Part shown: piece after piece, positions 50,404 to 61,184 of the stretch
How positions within the stretch are numbered: the first letter of the stretch is position 1
Layout of the letters: each line of letters opens with the position of its first letter
Assembly: GCF_000875895.1 (NCBI RefSeq)
Contig: NZ_JXCF01000007.1
Location: forward strand, 558,001-622,000
Reading direction: 5' to 3'
Source: Staphylococcus gallinarum
GTDB lineage: Bacteria > Bacillota > Bacilli > Staphylococcales > Staphylococcaceae
Length of the DNA: 64,000 bases
Position numbers and translations under genes: made by a program
Notes under the pieces: generated by a model
What the model saw: only the letters and a program-made list of their open reading frames with translations
What the model was told of the DNA's origin: nothing
Database searches by the model: none

Positions 50404-51573
50404 TTATTCAGCGTCTTTATCTGTTTCTGAATTTTCTGGTGCTTCAATTATTTCAGAAATTGATTCTTCCAATTCAATGTCTTCTGTATCCTCAACTGGT
50501 TGTGCTTTTGTTTCAGCTACTGGATAAACACCTGCTTCTCTAGCATCTGATTCTGATTTAATATCGATCTTCCAACCTGTTAATTTTGCAGCTAATCTAG
50601 CATTTTGACCACGTTTACCAATTGCTAATGATAATTGGTAATCAGGTACAACAACAACAGTTGATTGATTTTCTTCATCAACGATAACTTGTAATACTTG
50701 TGAAGGACTTAAAGCATTTTTCACGAATACTTTCGGGTCTTCATCCCATTGAACGATGTCTATTTTTTCTCCACCAAGTTCTTCTACAACCGCTTCAACA
50801 CGAGCACCCTTTGAACCCACACATGCGCCAACTGCATCGATGTCTGGATTATCAGAATGCACACTAATTTTAGAACGGTCGCCTGCTTCACGTGCAACTG
50901 ATTTGACAATAACTGTGCCATCGAAGATTTCTGGTACTTCTTGTTCAAACAAACGTTTTAACAAACCTGGATGACTTCGTGATACATAAATTTGTGGCCC
51001 TTTCGTTGTTTGTTCCACTTTATTAACATAAACACGAATTCTTTCATTTGGAATATAACTTTCATTAGGGCTTCTTTCAGCTTCAGATAACACAGCTTCT
51101 GTACGTCCTAAATTTACATAAACATAACGATGATCTACTCTATCGATAAGTCCAGTAACAATATCGTCTTCTTTGTCGATAAATTCATCGTATAAAATTT
51201 CGCGTTCAGCATCACGTAAACGTTGCATTACTGCTTGTTTCGCAGCTTGTGCGCCCACACGGCCAAAGTCACTTGGTGTAACATCCTCTTCATAAATATC
51301 ACCGACTTCGTAAGCTGGGTTCTTAACCAATGCAGTACTTAAATCGATTTCGTCTCTATCATCAAAGACTTCTTCTACTACATCTTTACGTGCAATCACT
51401 TTAAATGTGCCTTGGTCCATATTTAATTCAACACGAACGCTTCTCGCACTATCATAATTTTTCTTATAAGCAGTAATTAAAGCTGCTTCAATTGCGTCGA
51501 TTAATACTTCTCTAGGGATTTTTTTTTCTTTTTCTAAATATTCAGTAGCTAATAATAGTTCATTACTTGACAC
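50404..51573 (-). CDS. nusA: Transcription termination/antitermination factor NusA
   Basis: 389-residue RNA-polymerase-bound factor that promotes pausing and intrinsic termination. The N-terminal polymerase-binding domain (to about residue 125) is followed by S1 (about 135-200, IVTGLIDRVDHRYVYVNLGRTEAVL) and two KH domains (about 230-345, GACVGSKGARVEAVVEELGGEKIDIV and AIGKRGQNARLAAKLTGWKIDI). The C-terminus is acidic, without the extra repeats of E. coli. It follows rimP by 20 bp. Confidence 0.97.
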   Translation of the reverse strand: MSSNELLLATEYLEKEKKIPREVLIDAIEAALITAYKKNYDSARSVRVELNMDQGTFKVIARKDVVEEVFDDRDEIDLSTALVKNPAYEVGDIYEEDVTPSDFGRVGAQAAKQAVMQRLRDAEREILYDEFIDKEDDIVTGLIDRVDHRYVYVNLGRTEAVLSEAERSPNESYIPNERIRVYVNKVEQTTKGPQIYVSRSHPGLLKRLFEQEVPEIFDGTVIVKSVAREAGDRSKISVHSDNPDIDAVGACVGSKGARVEAVVEELGGEKIDIVQWDEDPKVFVKNALSPSQVLQVIVDEENQSTVVVVPDYQLSLAIGKRGQNARLAAKLTGWKIDIKSESDAREAGVYPVAETKAQPVEDTEDIELEESISEIIEAPENSETDKDAE

Positions 51574-51593
51574 GATTTATCCTCCTAATCACG

Positions 51594-52061
51594 TTAAATC
51601 ATTACAGCATGACGTGCTTTAGCGATTTTACTTCTTGGAATTTTAACTTGTTTCTTTTTAGATTTTTCCTTTACTTCCATAACAATAGTTTCATCATCAA
51701 CTGATTGTAAAATACCTAGCCATTCCTTTTCGCCTTCAATAGGTGCATATAAAGAAACAAATACCGGTTTAGAAATAGCGTTTTGATAATCTTTTTCTTT
51801 TTTGATTGGTCTTTCAGCACCAGGTGATGCCACATCAAGATAATACATTTCTTGAATAGGATCTTCTTGGTCCATTACTTCACTAATCTTTTCAGATGCT
51901 AATGCACAGTCATTCAAGTCCACGCCACCATCTTTATCGATTGAAACTCTTAAGAAATGGTCTTTTCCTTCTTTAGTAAACTCAACTTCAACTAATTCAA
52001 AATTTAAGTCGTCAAGCACTGGTTGAATAATTGCTTCAACTTGCTCAGTTATTTTACTCAT
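51594..52061 (-). CDS. rimP: Ribosome maturation factor RimP
   Basis: 155-residue factor for 30S subunit assembly. Two domains are visible: the N-terminal KH-like part (VEAIIQPVLDDLNFELVEVEFTKEG) with the conserved PG in DVASPGAERPIKKEKDY, and a C-terminal SH3-like part (EWLGILQSVDDETIVMEVKEK). The start ATG follows GGAGGTCAGC; the open frame extends 16 codons upstream through the leader hairpin and is rejected. It is the first gene of the nusA operon. Confidence 0.95.
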   Translation of the reverse strand: MSKITEQVEAIIQPVLDDLNFELVEVEFTKEGKDHFLRVSIDKDGGVDLNDCALASEKISEVMDQEDPIQEMYYLDVASPGAERPIKKEKDYQNAISKPVFVSLYAPIEGEKEWLGILQSVDDETIVMEVKEKSKKKQVKIPRSKIAKARHAVMI

Positions 52062-52089
52062 GCTGACCTCCTTTTTTGGCAAATAGAAA

Positions 52090-52112
52090 AGAGCGGGTAT
52101 TATGCCCACTCT
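52090..52112 (-). promoter_or_regulatory. Hairpin in front of rimP (leader attenuator or polC terminator)
   Basis: AGAGcGGG pairs with CCCaCTCT around a seven-base loop, and the minus-strand tail is TTTTCTATTTG. It lies about 30 bp before the rimP start and about 200 bp past polC. It can act as a polC terminator or as an attenuator of the nusA operon, which in B. subtilis is reported to be autoregulated by NusA-stimulated termination in its leader. Confidence 0.65.
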
Positions 52113-52315
52113 TTCTGCCTGAGTCTAATTTTTTAAGCACTATTATTATATCATATGTTATTCATGTAGACAAATAACTACATAATCACAATCCCGTGAT
52201 GACAATATGACATGGCATTTGTGTTAAATTTAGACGCTTTATTTACTTTTACATAATTATTCAATTCTTTTACTTTTGAAAAAGTGGACACAACATTATG
52301 TTAAGTGATTCCTGC

Positions 52316-55300
52316 TTACATATCAAATATAGATAATTGCGCTTTATCGGGTAAATTTGGTAAAGAACCCAATTCATCTAGGTAATCAATAACTTTTTGT
52401 GATAATCCGGCCTTTTTGTTTAAATCTTCTTTAGATAAAAATGGTCCTTCATCTCTAGCTTCCACAATTCTTTGAGCAACGTTTTCACCTAAGCCTGGAA
52501 CCGAAATGAATGGTGGAATTAATGTGTCACCTTCAATAATAAATTCAAATGCTTTACTTTTCTCTAAACTGATTGGTTGCATTCTATAGCCTCTTTGTGC
52601 CATTTCATTCATTATTTCTAATACAGTTAAGGTATCTTTTTCCTTTTTAGCTAAATCCATATAACGTGAATACATATCTTTAACAGTGTTACGGATGCTA
52701 ACTTTATCTTTAATCATTGTTATTAAATCAAAGTCTGACGCTCTCACTGTAAAGTAACTTGCATAATAATACAATGGGTGATGTACTTTAAAGTATGCTA
52801 TACGAACAGCCATCAAAACATATGCAGCAGCATGTGCTTTCGGGAACATGTATTTAATCTTTCTACATGAATCTAAATACCAATCTGGCACTTCATTATC
52901 CACCATAGCTTCAACCATATCATCTGTTAGACCCTTACCTTTTCGGACAAATTCCATAGTCTTGAAGGCAAGCGACGGCTCTAAGCCGTTATACATTAGA
53001 TAAACCATAATATCGTCACGACAACAGATAACACTAGATAAATCACATGTGCCTGAGCGTATTAAGTCTTGTGCATTACCTAACCATACATCCGTACCAT
53101 GGGACAGACCTGAAATTCTTACTAATTCTGAAAAACTAGTCGGCTTCGTGTCCTCAAGCATTTGTCGAACAAATCCAGTACCAAATTCTGGCACCCCGAA
53201 TGTTCCCGTCTTACACAGAATATCATCAGCAGTTACACCTAAAGGATCTGGTGAGCTAAATATTCCCATCGTTTCTTTATCATCAACTGGAATCGTCTTA
53301 GGATCAATACCAGATAAATCTTGAAGCATTCTTATCATTGTAGGATCATCGTGTCCAAGGATATCAAGTTTCAATACATTATCATGAATAGAATGGAAAT
53401 CAAAGTGCGTCGTCATCCATGATGATGATTGATCATCTGCTGGGAATTGAACCGGTGTAAAGTCATAAATATCCATATAATCTGGTACAACAATAATACC
53501 ACCTGGATGTTGCCCAGTTGTCCTTTTAACACCTGTACAACCTTTAACTAATCGGTCTACTTCGGCGCCTCGTTTGTGAATTCCTTGGTCGTTTAAATAA
53601 CCTTTTACAAATCCGAAGGCAGTTTTTTCAGCAACAGTACCAATTGTACCTGCACGGAATACTTTATCTTCACCAAATAATACTTTGGTATAATTGTGTG
53701 CTTCTGGTTGATATTCACCACTAAAGTTCAAGTCAATATCAGGTACTTTATCACCTTTAAATCCTAAGAACGTTTCGAAAGGTATGTCTTGTCCCTCTTT
53801 AATTAAATCACAATCACAGTGTGGACATTTTTTATCCGGTAAATCAAACCCTGAACCTACAGAACCATCATCAAAGAATTCACTTTCCTTACATTGAGGG
53901 CAAATATAGTGTGGCGGCAATGGATTTACTTCTGTAATTTCGGTCATTGTCGCAACAAAACTAGATCCAACCGAACCACGTGAACCAACTAAATAACCGT
54001 CATCTAATGATTTTTTTACCAAGCGTTGCGAAATCAAATAAATTACTGCGAAACCATTACCGATAATACTTGCCAATTCTTTTTCGAGCCTATCAATAAC
54101 AATTTGTGGTAGGTCTTCACCGTAAAGTTTTTTAGCATTAGAATAACTTAGTTCACGTATTTCTTCATTGGCTCCATCCATACGTGGTGTATATAATTCA
54201 TCTTTAATCGGAACTACACGTTCGATACGATCAGCTAATTCATTCGTATTTTTCACAACAATCTCATATGCTGTCTCTTCACCTAGGAAATGTAGTTCAT
54301 CGAGCATTTCATCTGTTGTTCTAAAATGTGCTTCAGGTAACGTAGATCGATTTAGTGGATTCCCAGGCTGTGATGCAATCAATATTTTTCGAGCAATACT
54401 ATCATGTTCAAATAGATAATGCGCATTGCCTGTAGCGATGACTGGAATTTGGTTTGTTTGACCTGCTTGTAATAAACGTTGATAAATTTCGTGTAGCGTT
54501 TCGTTGTCTCTAACCAATTCTCTATCAATTAAATCTTGGTACAATGCTGGTGGTTGTACTTCAATAAAATCATAATATTTCGCAATTCTCTCTACTTGAG
54601 ATTGATCCTTTTGCATTACCGCAGTAAATACTTCACCTTCGTCACAAGCAGAACCAACAAGTATTCCTTCACGATATTCGTCTAGCAAAGAACGTGGAAT
54701 TCTTGGCGTTCTATAGTAATAATGGACCAATGATTCACTAACGATTTTAAAGAGATTTTTCAAACCTTGTTGGTTTTGTACAATAAGTGTTACATGGTTT
54801 GGTCGCGCTCTTTTATATGCATCTTCATTGGAGAGTGACTGATTAATATCTTTATGGTTATTAACACCTAATTCCTCTAATTGCTTTAACATTTTAATGA
54901 AGATATATGCCGTTGCTTCTGTATCATAAATGGCTCTATGGTGTTGTGTCAGTTCAACGCCATACTTTTTAGCCAAGAAATTCAAGCCATGTTTACCATA
55001 TTCTGTATTAATCGTACGTGATAACTCTAAGGTATCAATTACACCATTAGTTGATTCACCTAAACCAACATGTTCATATCCTGTATCAATGAAGCCCATA
55101 TCAAATGAAGCGTTATGAGCTACAAATATTGCATCTCCAACCCATGCTTTAAATTCTGTGAGTACTTCTTCAATTTCAGGTGCATCTATTAACATATCAT
55201 CCGTAATATGCGTTAGATTGATAATTGTTTCTGATAATCTTTCATGTGGATTACTGAAACGTTCAAATTTATCAATAATTTCGCCATCTTTGACTTTAAC

Positions 55301-56632
55301 TGCAGCAAGTTCAATGATTTTATCATATTGGTTTGATAGCCCTGTTGTTTCCACGTCAAATACAACATATGTAGCAGATTTCAAGTCACAATCAAATGGT
55401 TTATAAGCAATAGGAACACCGTCGTCAACGAGCATGCCTTCCATACCATAAATCATTTTAATGCCGTTTTTTTCTGCGGCATTATGAGCGTCTGGAAATG
55501 CTTGAACAACATTATGATCTGTTACAGCAATTGCTTTATGTCCCCATTTTGCAGCTTGCTCTACATATGCAGAGATATTAGGAATACCATCCATTTGGCT
55601 CATTGATGTATGTAAATGGAATTCAACTCTTTTATCCTCAGCTTTATCTTGCTTTGGATTCTTTTTAATTTCTTCAATATCCGACATCATCATCACTAGA
55701 TCACGTACGAATGTATCCTCTTCAATTCTTCCTTGTGCACGAACCCATTTTCCGACACTCAATGCTTTAAAATGATCTAAATCATCTTTATTTTTACGTG
55801 TAAACATTTTTAGTACTAATGAATCTGTGTAGTCAGTTACCTTTAGTTCTACGATATGACGACCACTCTTCAATTCTTTTAAGTTAATATCAAAGATAAC
55901 ACCTTCAACAGCTACTTTGAATTCTTCTTCGACTATTGATTCTATAGAACGAACATTTTCAATTTGAATTGGTTTACCAATTTGACATTTCGTTACATTA
56001 CTTTCATTGTTGTCTTGTTGTTTTGCCTTTTCAGCTTTCATTTTTTCTAATTTTTCTGTTGCTTCACGCGCACTTTGCTCATCTTCTTGTTGAATATGTG
56101 CCTCGAGTGAAGCCAAATCATCTTCAGTACCAACACTATCTGTTTCAAAGATAATACCGCTGATATCAAAACCACATTGCTGATACGCTTTAATCAAACT
56201 ACCGTTACATGCCTTATCAAAATGGTTACGCTCAACATCATTTTGACACATGACCTTCAAGACATCACCAGACATAATCAATTTCTTTTGCTTCAATTGT
56301 CCTTTAACTTTTGGTGATAACTTAGTTTGATCAATACAATAACTAAAATATTTAATCGCATACTCATCTTGATTTGCTTTATTTTGAATAGTAAAGTTAC
56401 AACTTACTTTAGCTATAGATTTAAATTCTTCTTGAATGGCATTAATAAATAATAAATAGTTTTCTATAGATAAAAAGTACGGGAATGTAATTTGAAATAT
56501 CCAAGAACGATCTGCCGTCGATACATCAACTCGATTTAATTCACTTTGCTCAAGAAATTCTGAATCTAACTGATTCGCAATCTTAATTTGATCAGCTAAG
56601 ACTTTGAATTTTTCCTGATTTGTCATTGCCAT
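52316..56632 (-). CDS. polC: DNA polymerase III alpha subunit, PolC type
   Basis: Replicative polymerase of low-GC Gram-positive bacteria with built-in proofreading, 1438 residues. Order of parts: N-terminal domain, OB domain (about 230-320), PHP domain (VEFHLHTSMSQMDGI, about 335-349), an inserted DEDD exonuclease (YVVFDVETTGLSNQYDKIIELAAV, about 422-445) with HNASFDMGFID, the zinc finger (CPQC and CPHCDC), the polymerase core with DLNFSGEY and the helix-hairpin-helix C-terminus. The start MAMTNQEK follows AAGGTGG; the GTG four codons upstream overlaps that site and is rejected. The upstream gene is proS. Confidence 0.97.
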   Translation of the reverse strand: MAMTNQEKFKVLADQIKIANQLDSEFLEQSELNRVDVSTADRSWIFQITFPYFLSIENYLLFINAIQEEFKSIAKVSCNFTIQNKANQDEYAIKYFSYCIDQTKLSPKVKGQLKQKKLIMSGDVLKVMCQNDVERNHFDKACNGSLIKAYQQCGFDISGIIFETDSVGTEDDLASLEAHIQQEDEQSAREATEKLEKMKAEKAKQQDNNESNVTKCQIGKPIQIENVRSIESIVEEEFKVAVEGVIFDINLKELKSGRHIVELKVTDYTDSLVLKMFTRKNKDDLDHFKALSVGKWVRAQGRIEEDTFVRDLVMMMSDIEEIKKNPKQDKAEDKRVEFHLHTSMSQMDGIPNISAYVEQAAKWGHKAIAVTDHNVVQAFPDAHNAAEKNGIKMIYGMEGMLVDDGVPIAYKPFDCDLKSATYVVFDVETTGLSNQYDKIIELAAVKVKDGEIIDKFERFSNPHERLSETIINLTHITDDMLIDAPEIEEVLTEFKAWVGDAIFVAHNASFDMGFIDTGYEHVGLGESTNGVIDTLELSRTINTEYGKHGLNFLAKKYGVELTQHHRAIYDTEATAYIFIKMLKQLEELGVNNHKDINQSLSNEDAYKRARPNHVTLIVQNQQGLKNLFKIVSESLVHYYYRTPRIPRSLLDEYREGILVGSACDEGEVFTAVMQKDQSQVERIAKYYDFIEVQPPALYQDLIDRELVRDNETLHEIYQRLLQAGQTNQIPVIATGNAHYLFEHDSIARKILIASQPGNPLNRSTLPEAHFRTTDEMLDELHFLGEETAYEIVVKNTNELADRIERVVPIKDELYTPRMDGANEEIRELSYSNAKKLYGEDLPQIVIDRLEKELASIIGNGFAVIYLISQRLVKKSLDDGYLVGSRGSVGSSFVATMTEITEVNPLPPHYICPQCKESEFFDDGSVGSGFDLPDKKCPHCDCDLIKEGQDIPFETFLGFKGDKVPDIDLNFSGEYQPEAHNYTKVLFGEDKVFRAGTIGTVAEKTAFGFVKGYLNDQGIHKRGAEVDRLVKGCTGVKRTTGQHPGGIIVVPDYMDIYDFTPVQFPADDQSSSWMTTHFDFHSIHDNVLKLDILGHDDPTMIRMLQDLSGIDPKTIPVDDKETMGIFSSPDPLGVTADDILCKTGTFGVPEFGTGFVRQMLEDTKPTSFSELVRISGLSHGTDVWLGNAQDLIRSGTCDLSSVICCRDDIMVYLMYNGLEPSLAFKTMEFVRKGKGLTDDMVEAMVDNEVPDWYLDSCRKIKYMFPKAHAAAYVLMAVRIAYFKVHHPLYYYASYFTVRASDFDLITMIKDKVSIRNTVKDMYSRYMDLAKKEKDTLTVLEIMNEMAQRGYRMQPISLEKSKAFEFIIEGDTLIPPFISVPGLGENVAQRIVEARDEGPFLSKEDLNKKAGLSQKVIDYLDELGSLPNLPDKAQLSIFDM

Positions 56633-57071
56633 GACGATTACCACCTTACTTTGTATTACACTGTTTTTATTTTTCTCTCAATGACGGTGTATGTATTTTT
56701 TATCATTCTCTATATTATAACGCATTTACCTATATTTCTAATATATAAATGCATCACTTTTAAAAATTCCCACAATTCATAAAAGTGGCGCAATGCATAG
56801 TATGAAACATAGTAATTCATAGAAAAGAGAGTGGAATCGAAATCTCTGGGTATATCAGATTTCTTAGTCCACTCCCTATTATGCATTTCTTGTGTTGAGC
56901 TAATCATAAATTAGCGTCTCAATTCAGATCTGTACGCTCATTTCTATGCCTTATAACAATTTGATTTATTATATGTTTTAAAATCTAATGCTATTTAATC
57001 GTGCATATTATTTCTAATTTCTCTATCATATAAACGGTTAAATTGACTTATTAAAATGCCAAATAATTTAA
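56633..57071. other. Intergenic region between polC and proS
   Basis: About 440 AT-rich bases with the polC promoter region and a hairpin (given separately). A spurious 65-codon frame covers the hairpin. No gene is supported. Confidence 0.5.
56827..56876 (-). terminator. Terminator-like hairpin after proS
   Basis: GAGAGTGGA (56827-56835) pairs with TCCACTCCC (56868-56876) with one mismatch, and GAAATCT pairs with AGATTTC inside. The minus-strand side continues with CTTTTCT. It is about 195 bp past proS and may be a dispersed staphylococcal hairpin used as terminator. Confidence 0.65.
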
Positions 57072-58772
57072 TTAAAGTTTCGTATATAAATCATTCACAT
57101 AATTAATTAAATCATTCACATGTATCTCTTCGCTTTCACCATTGTCTCTACGTTTAACTTCAACAATACCTTCGGCAGCATTTTTACCGACAACGACTCT
57201 AATTGGTAATCCAATTAAATCTGCGTCGTTAAATTTAACACCTGCGCGTTCTTTACGATCATCATACAACACGTCGAAATGTTCAGCTAATTGTGTATAT
57301 AAATCATCACCTAATTCACGCTGATCATCTTTCTTTGGATTAATCGTAATCAAATGTAAATCAAATGGAGTAACTGATTTTGGCCAAATAATACCATTTT
57401 CGTCGTTATTTTGTTCAACGATAGCACTTAACGTTCTTGATACACCAATACCATAACAACCCATTAATAATGGTTTTGCTTTACCTTGATTATCTAAAAA
57501 CGTAGCATTCATTGACTCTGAATACTTGGTACCTAATTTAAAGACTTGTCCTACCTCAATACCTTCTGCGAATTTAGCAGCACCAGATCCGTCCGCTAAT
57601 GCTTCACCTTCTAATATAAATCTGAAATCTCCAAAAGCAGTAACATTAAAGTCACGATCTAAATTTGCATTCAATAGGTGGTAACCATCTTCGTTTGCAC
57701 CAACAACAATATTATTTAAATCTTGGATATAGTTATCTGCGTAAACTTTAATTTCTTTATCAGTAACTGGTCCTAATGAACCTGGTTTTGCCCCCAATAA
57801 ATTAACAATTTCAGCTTCTGTAGCTAATTCAATATTGTCTGTCTCAAAATAAGCCTTTAATTTAATATCATTAATTTCATGGTGACCACGTACCAAGACC
57901 ATGATAAATTCACCATCAACTTTAAATACCATAGATTTAGTAATTTCATCTAATGGTTTCTCAAGAAAGTCTGCCAACTCTTTTGCTGTATGAATGTTTG
58001 GCGTTTCAATTTTTGATAACGGTTGAATTTCATCATGTTTTTCATTTGGTACATAAACAACTTCAGCTTTTTCAATATTTGCGGCATAGTCACTTTGTTC
58101 ACTATAGACAATCGTATCTTCACCGATTTCACTTAATGCCATAAATTCATGTGTATGACTACCACCAATTGCACCAGAGTCAGCCACTACTGGACGTGCA
58201 TTGATACCAACACGTTTAAATATACGACCATAAGCATCATACATATCATTATATGATTCATCTAAAGATGCTTCATCTGCATGGAATGAATATGCATCTT
58301 TCATGATAAATTCACGTCCACGTAATAATCCAAAGCGTGGGCGCTTTTCGTCTCTAAATTTCGATTGAATTTGGAATAACGTCAATGGTAATTGCTTATA
58401 AGATTTCAATTCATCTCTAACAATTGATGTAACAACTTCTTCGTGTGTTGGACCTAATGCAAATCCTCGTCCATTACGATCTTGTAAACGCATAAGTTCA
58501 GGACCGTATGCATCCCAGCGTCCAGACTCTTCCCAAAGTTCTGCTTGTTGTAATGCAGGCATTAAGATTTCCACTGCATCGATACGTTCCATTTCTTCTC
58601 GAACAATACTTTCTATATTATTTAATACTCTTGCTGCTAGTGGTAAATAGCTATAAATACCACTTGTACTTTGTTTAATTAACCCCGCTTTTAATAATAA
58701 ACGATGGCTTAGTGCTTCAGCACCAGAAGGAACTTCTTTCATCGTTGGTATAAATACTTTTGATTGTCTCAT
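57072..58772 (-). CDS. proS: Prolyl-tRNA synthetase
   Basis: Class II aminoacyl-tRNA synthetase of 566 residues, bacterial type with the editing (INS/YbaK-like) domain inserted between motifs 2 and 3. [21 protein letters not shown] at the start, motif 2 [17 protein letters not shown], the editing domain (about 225-385, with KPGSLGPV) and [17 protein letters not shown] of motif 3 are visible. The C-terminal anticodon domain has [15 protein letters not shown]. It follows rseP by 28 bp. Confidence 0.96.
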   Translation of the reverse strand: MRQSKVFIPTMKEVPSGAEALSHRLLLKAGLIKQSTSGIYSYLPLAARVLNNIESIVREEMERIDAVEILMPALQQAELWEESGRWDAYGPELMRLQDRNGRGFALGPTHEEVVTSIVRDELKSYKQLPLTLFQIQSKFRDEKRPRFGLLRGREFIMKDAYSFHADEASLDESYNDMYDAYGRIFKRVGINARPVVADSGAIGGSHTHEFMALSEIGEDTIVYSEQSDYAANIEKAEVVYVPNEKHDEIQPLSKIETPNIHTAKELADFLEKPLDEITKSMVFKVDGEFIMVLVRGHHEINDIKLKAYFETDNIELATEAEIVNLLGAKPGSLGPVTDKEIKVYADNYIQDLNNIVVGANEDGYHLLNANLDRDFNVTAFGDFRFILEGEALADGSGAAKFAEGIEVGQVFKLGTKYSESMNATFLDNQGKAKPLLMGCYGIGVSRTLSAIVEQNNDENGIIWPKSVTPFDLHLITINPKKDDQRELGDDLYTQLAEHFDVLYDDRKERAGVKFNDADLIGLPIRVVVGKNAAEGIVEVKRRDNGESEEIHVNDLINYVNDLYTKL

Positions 58773-58800
58773 TACTTTGTTTGCTCCTCTCTAATCTACA

Positions 58801-60087
58801 TTATAAGAAATAGCGTTGGATATCATTCCAAGTCACTAAGACCATAATTATCAATACAAATACCGCACCAATTGCAATAATTGTTGTTTCTGCCTTTTTA
58901 TTAACTGGCTTTCTAAAAATTGCTTCGTAAATTACAAATAAAATTCGGCCACCATCAAGTGCAGGAATAGGTAGTAAATTCATTAAACCTAAGTTAACAC
59001 TCAATAATGCAGTCCACGAAATTAAATTTATAATACCAGTTTTTACAACTGAATCCACATTGTGATATATACCCACAGGACCATTTAACATATCAAATGA
59101 AAATTGACCCGTGAAAATACTGGCAATCATACTTAAAATTGCAGTAAAGATTAATTTACCTGCAAATATTGTTCTTTCAATACCAGAGACAATTGGTTTA
59201 AATAGCGAATGTTCGGTTCCAGGTTGATAGCCAAGTATATATTTTGTCTCAGACTGTGTTTTCGTCATTTTTTGTTCTACTTTTTTAGGCTTAACTTCAA
59301 CCGATTTCTCTTTCCCATCGCGTTCTACCGTAACCTTTGTTTTCTGATCTTTCACATTGGCCATCGCTTTATCTATATCATCTTTATTTTTGATATCATA
59401 GTTGGCTATTTTAGTGATTTTATCACCAGATTGTAACCCTGCTTGTTGGGCAGGTGTATGATCAAAAACTTTATCTATACTATTTGTAGGCGTACCTTGA
59501 TAATAAGCCAGTCCGATAAAAATAACTAAAGTAAGTAAAAAATTAAATAATGGACCTGCAAATAAAGTTAAAAACTTTTGGTAAGGCTTTTTATATGTGA
59601 ATTGACGATCTTTAGGTGCAATTTGAATCAAGCTACCATTTTCCACAAAGAAAGCTTTTTTAGCGATTTGATAATGGTGACGTTCTTGATCATGAGCTGT
59701 GACACCTTCAATGTATAAGCCTTCACTAAAATCACATTGCTTTACTTCAATTGCTTCGATTTGTTGGAATTTATGTTGATCGTCTAATATGATATGCGTT
59801 ATTTCGTTATTATCATTCACTTTGATTTTAACATGCATTCCAGGTTGTACAGGTGATTCTTCTAAACCATCACCCGCCATTCGAACATAACCACCAACTG
59901 GCAATAGTCGAATTGTATATAACGTTTCATTCTTTCTGAAACTAAATATTTTGGGACCCATACCAATAGCAAATTCGGGGCACATAATTCCTGCTCTTTT
60001 GGCAAAGAACATATGTCCATATTCATGAACGGAAACCAGTACACCAAATACGATGATAAAAGATATTATTGTTACTAGAAAACTCAA
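58801..60087 (-). CDS. rseP: Site-2 protease RseP/RasP
   Basis: Membrane zinc metalloprotease of about 428 residues that cuts membrane segments of regulators and signal-peptide remnants. The zinc motif HEYGH is in the first helix (about residues 19-23). The third ligand is in [15 protein letters not shown] near the C-terminus. A PDZ domain ([20 protein letters not shown]) lies between. The start TTG is six bases past GAGGTGT; the ATG of the longer frame overlaps that site. It is in one unit with proS and downstream of cdsA, behind a terminator. Confidence 0.94.
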   Translation of the reverse strand: MSFLVTIISFIIVFGVLVSVHEYGHMFFAKRAGIMCPEFAIGMGPKIFSFRKNETLYTIRLLPVGGYVRMAGDGLEESPVQPGMHVKIKVNDNNEITHIILDDQHKFQQIEAIEVKQCDFSEGLYIEGVTAHDQERHHYQIAKKAFFVENGSLIQIAPKDRQFTYKKPYQKFLTLFAGPLFNFLLTLVIFIGLAYYQGTPTNSIDKVFDHTPAQQAGLQSGDKITKIANYDIKNKDDIDKAMANVKDQKTKVTVERDGKEKSVEVKPKKVEQKMTKTQSETKYILGYQPGTEHSLFKPIVSGIERTIFAGKLIFTAILSMIASIFTGQFSFDMLNGPVGIYHNVDSVVKTGIINLISWTALLSVNLGLMNLLPIPALDGGRILFVIYEAIFRKPVNKKAETTIIAIGAVFVLIIMVLVTWNDIQRYFL

Positions 60088-60286
60088 TTCAATACACCTC
60101 ATATTTTTCGATATAAATTAATTATTGTGACGTTGTTACCATCTTTAAACATTTAATTACATATTATTGTTTCTTAAGCATTACTCAAGATTATAAAAGT
60201 ATAACACAACTCTACTTTACGTTACACATAACTATACCAATTCGATATGATCTAATTTTTAACATAGATTTTCTAACCTTGTGAAA

Positions 60287-60349
60287 AGGAGTTAAGAAAC
60301 AATTTCACCTAATTACTTAGAAATTAGGATCCATTATTCATTAACTCCT
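60287..60349 (-). terminator. Terminator of cdsA with branched structure
   Basis: The outer stem AGGAGTTAA/TTAACTCCT (60287-60295 and 60341-60349) and the inner stem CCTAATT/AATTAGG (60308-60314 and 60322-60328) are both perfect. The minus-strand tail is TCCTTTTCAC. A competing pairing GTGAAA/TTTCAC (60281-60286 and 60303-60308) also exists. Confidence 0.75.
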
Positions 60350-60392
60350 GTAAAAGATATATCTATTTTACGTGTAAATCTATAATTTAAAC

Positions 60393-61175
60393 TTACATTT
60401 GAATAAGGAAAATATTTAATAATGGTAATACAAACATAAAGCTATCAAATCTATCGAGAATACCACCGTGACCAGGTAAAATTCGGCCGGAATCTTTCAC
60501 ACCAAAGTGACGTTTAAATCCAGATTCAACTAAATCACCTAACTGACCAAACATACTTAGTATCACTGTAAGAATTAATAATAACCATGTCGCAATATCA
60601 AAGTCCACAAACATAATCATAATTAATGGAACAATTAAACTACAAATCAAACCACCAATAAAACCTTCGATTGTCTTATTAGGACTAATTACAGGCCACA
60701 GCTTATGTTTACCCATTAGGCGACCAAAGATATATGCTCCTGTATCAGTTAACCATACCACTAAAAAGGCAAATAATATGTAATGTATACCTTCTGATCG
60801 TGTTTCATATAAGTACATAAATCCAATACCAACATATGCAATTGACATTAAACAGAAGGCTGCGTCCATAAAACTAAATCTATTTTTCGACAATACTGTA
60901 TAACTTAATAGAATGAAACTCATTGCAATTAATGATTTAAGTTGTAAATCATTAACCCATGTACCAGCATCTTGTGGCAACATAATAATAAGCACACCTA
61001 ATGCACTTATTATACCTGGAATTGATAAGAACTTAATCATATTCATATTTAGCAATTCTTTTAAACCGATAAAAGCAAGTAAATATGAAAATAAAATTAA
61101 ACTAAATCCACCTTTTAATAAAATTGGAAGGAAAATGATCAGCGCAATAATTGCTGTTAAAGTTCTAACTTTCAT
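60393..61175 (-). CDS. cdsA: Phosphatidate cytidylyltransferase
   Basis: Integral membrane enzyme, 260 residues, that makes CDP-diacylglycerol from phosphatidic acid and CTP, feeding PgsA (28488-29066). About eight hydrophobic helices are seen. The conserved C-terminal [39 protein letters not shown] carries the family signature with the catalytic Asp residues. It starts nine bases after the uppS stop, in the conserved uppS-cdsA order, and ends at a terminator before rseP. Confidence 0.95.
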   Translation of the reverse strand: MKVRTLTAIIALIIFLPILLKGGFSLILFSYLLAFIGLKELLNMNMIKFLSIPGIISALGVLIIMLPQDAGTWVNDLQLKSLIAMSFILLSYTVLSKNRFSFMDAAFCLMSIAYVGIGFMYLYETRSEGIHYILFAFLVVWLTDTGAYIFGRLMGKHKLWPVISPNKTIEGFIGGLICSLIVPLIMIMFVDFDIATWLLLILTVILSMFGQLGDLVESGFKRHFGVKDSGRILPGHGGILDRFDSFMFVLPLLNIFLIQM

Positions 61176-61184
61176 ACTTTTCTC

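Noticed and set aside
50175..50543. 122-codon plus-strand frame opposite ylxR and nusA
   Set aside because: It is the antisense shadow of two certain genes, with no initiation signal and a hydrophobic composition typical of reversed AT-rich codons.
56710..56907. 65-codon minus-strand frame between polC and proS
   Set aside because: It lies over a terminator-like hairpin, has no ribosome binding site and no protein-like composition.
58773..58800. T-box leader for proS
   Set aside because: Only 28 bases separate rseP from proS, so there is no room for a T-box.
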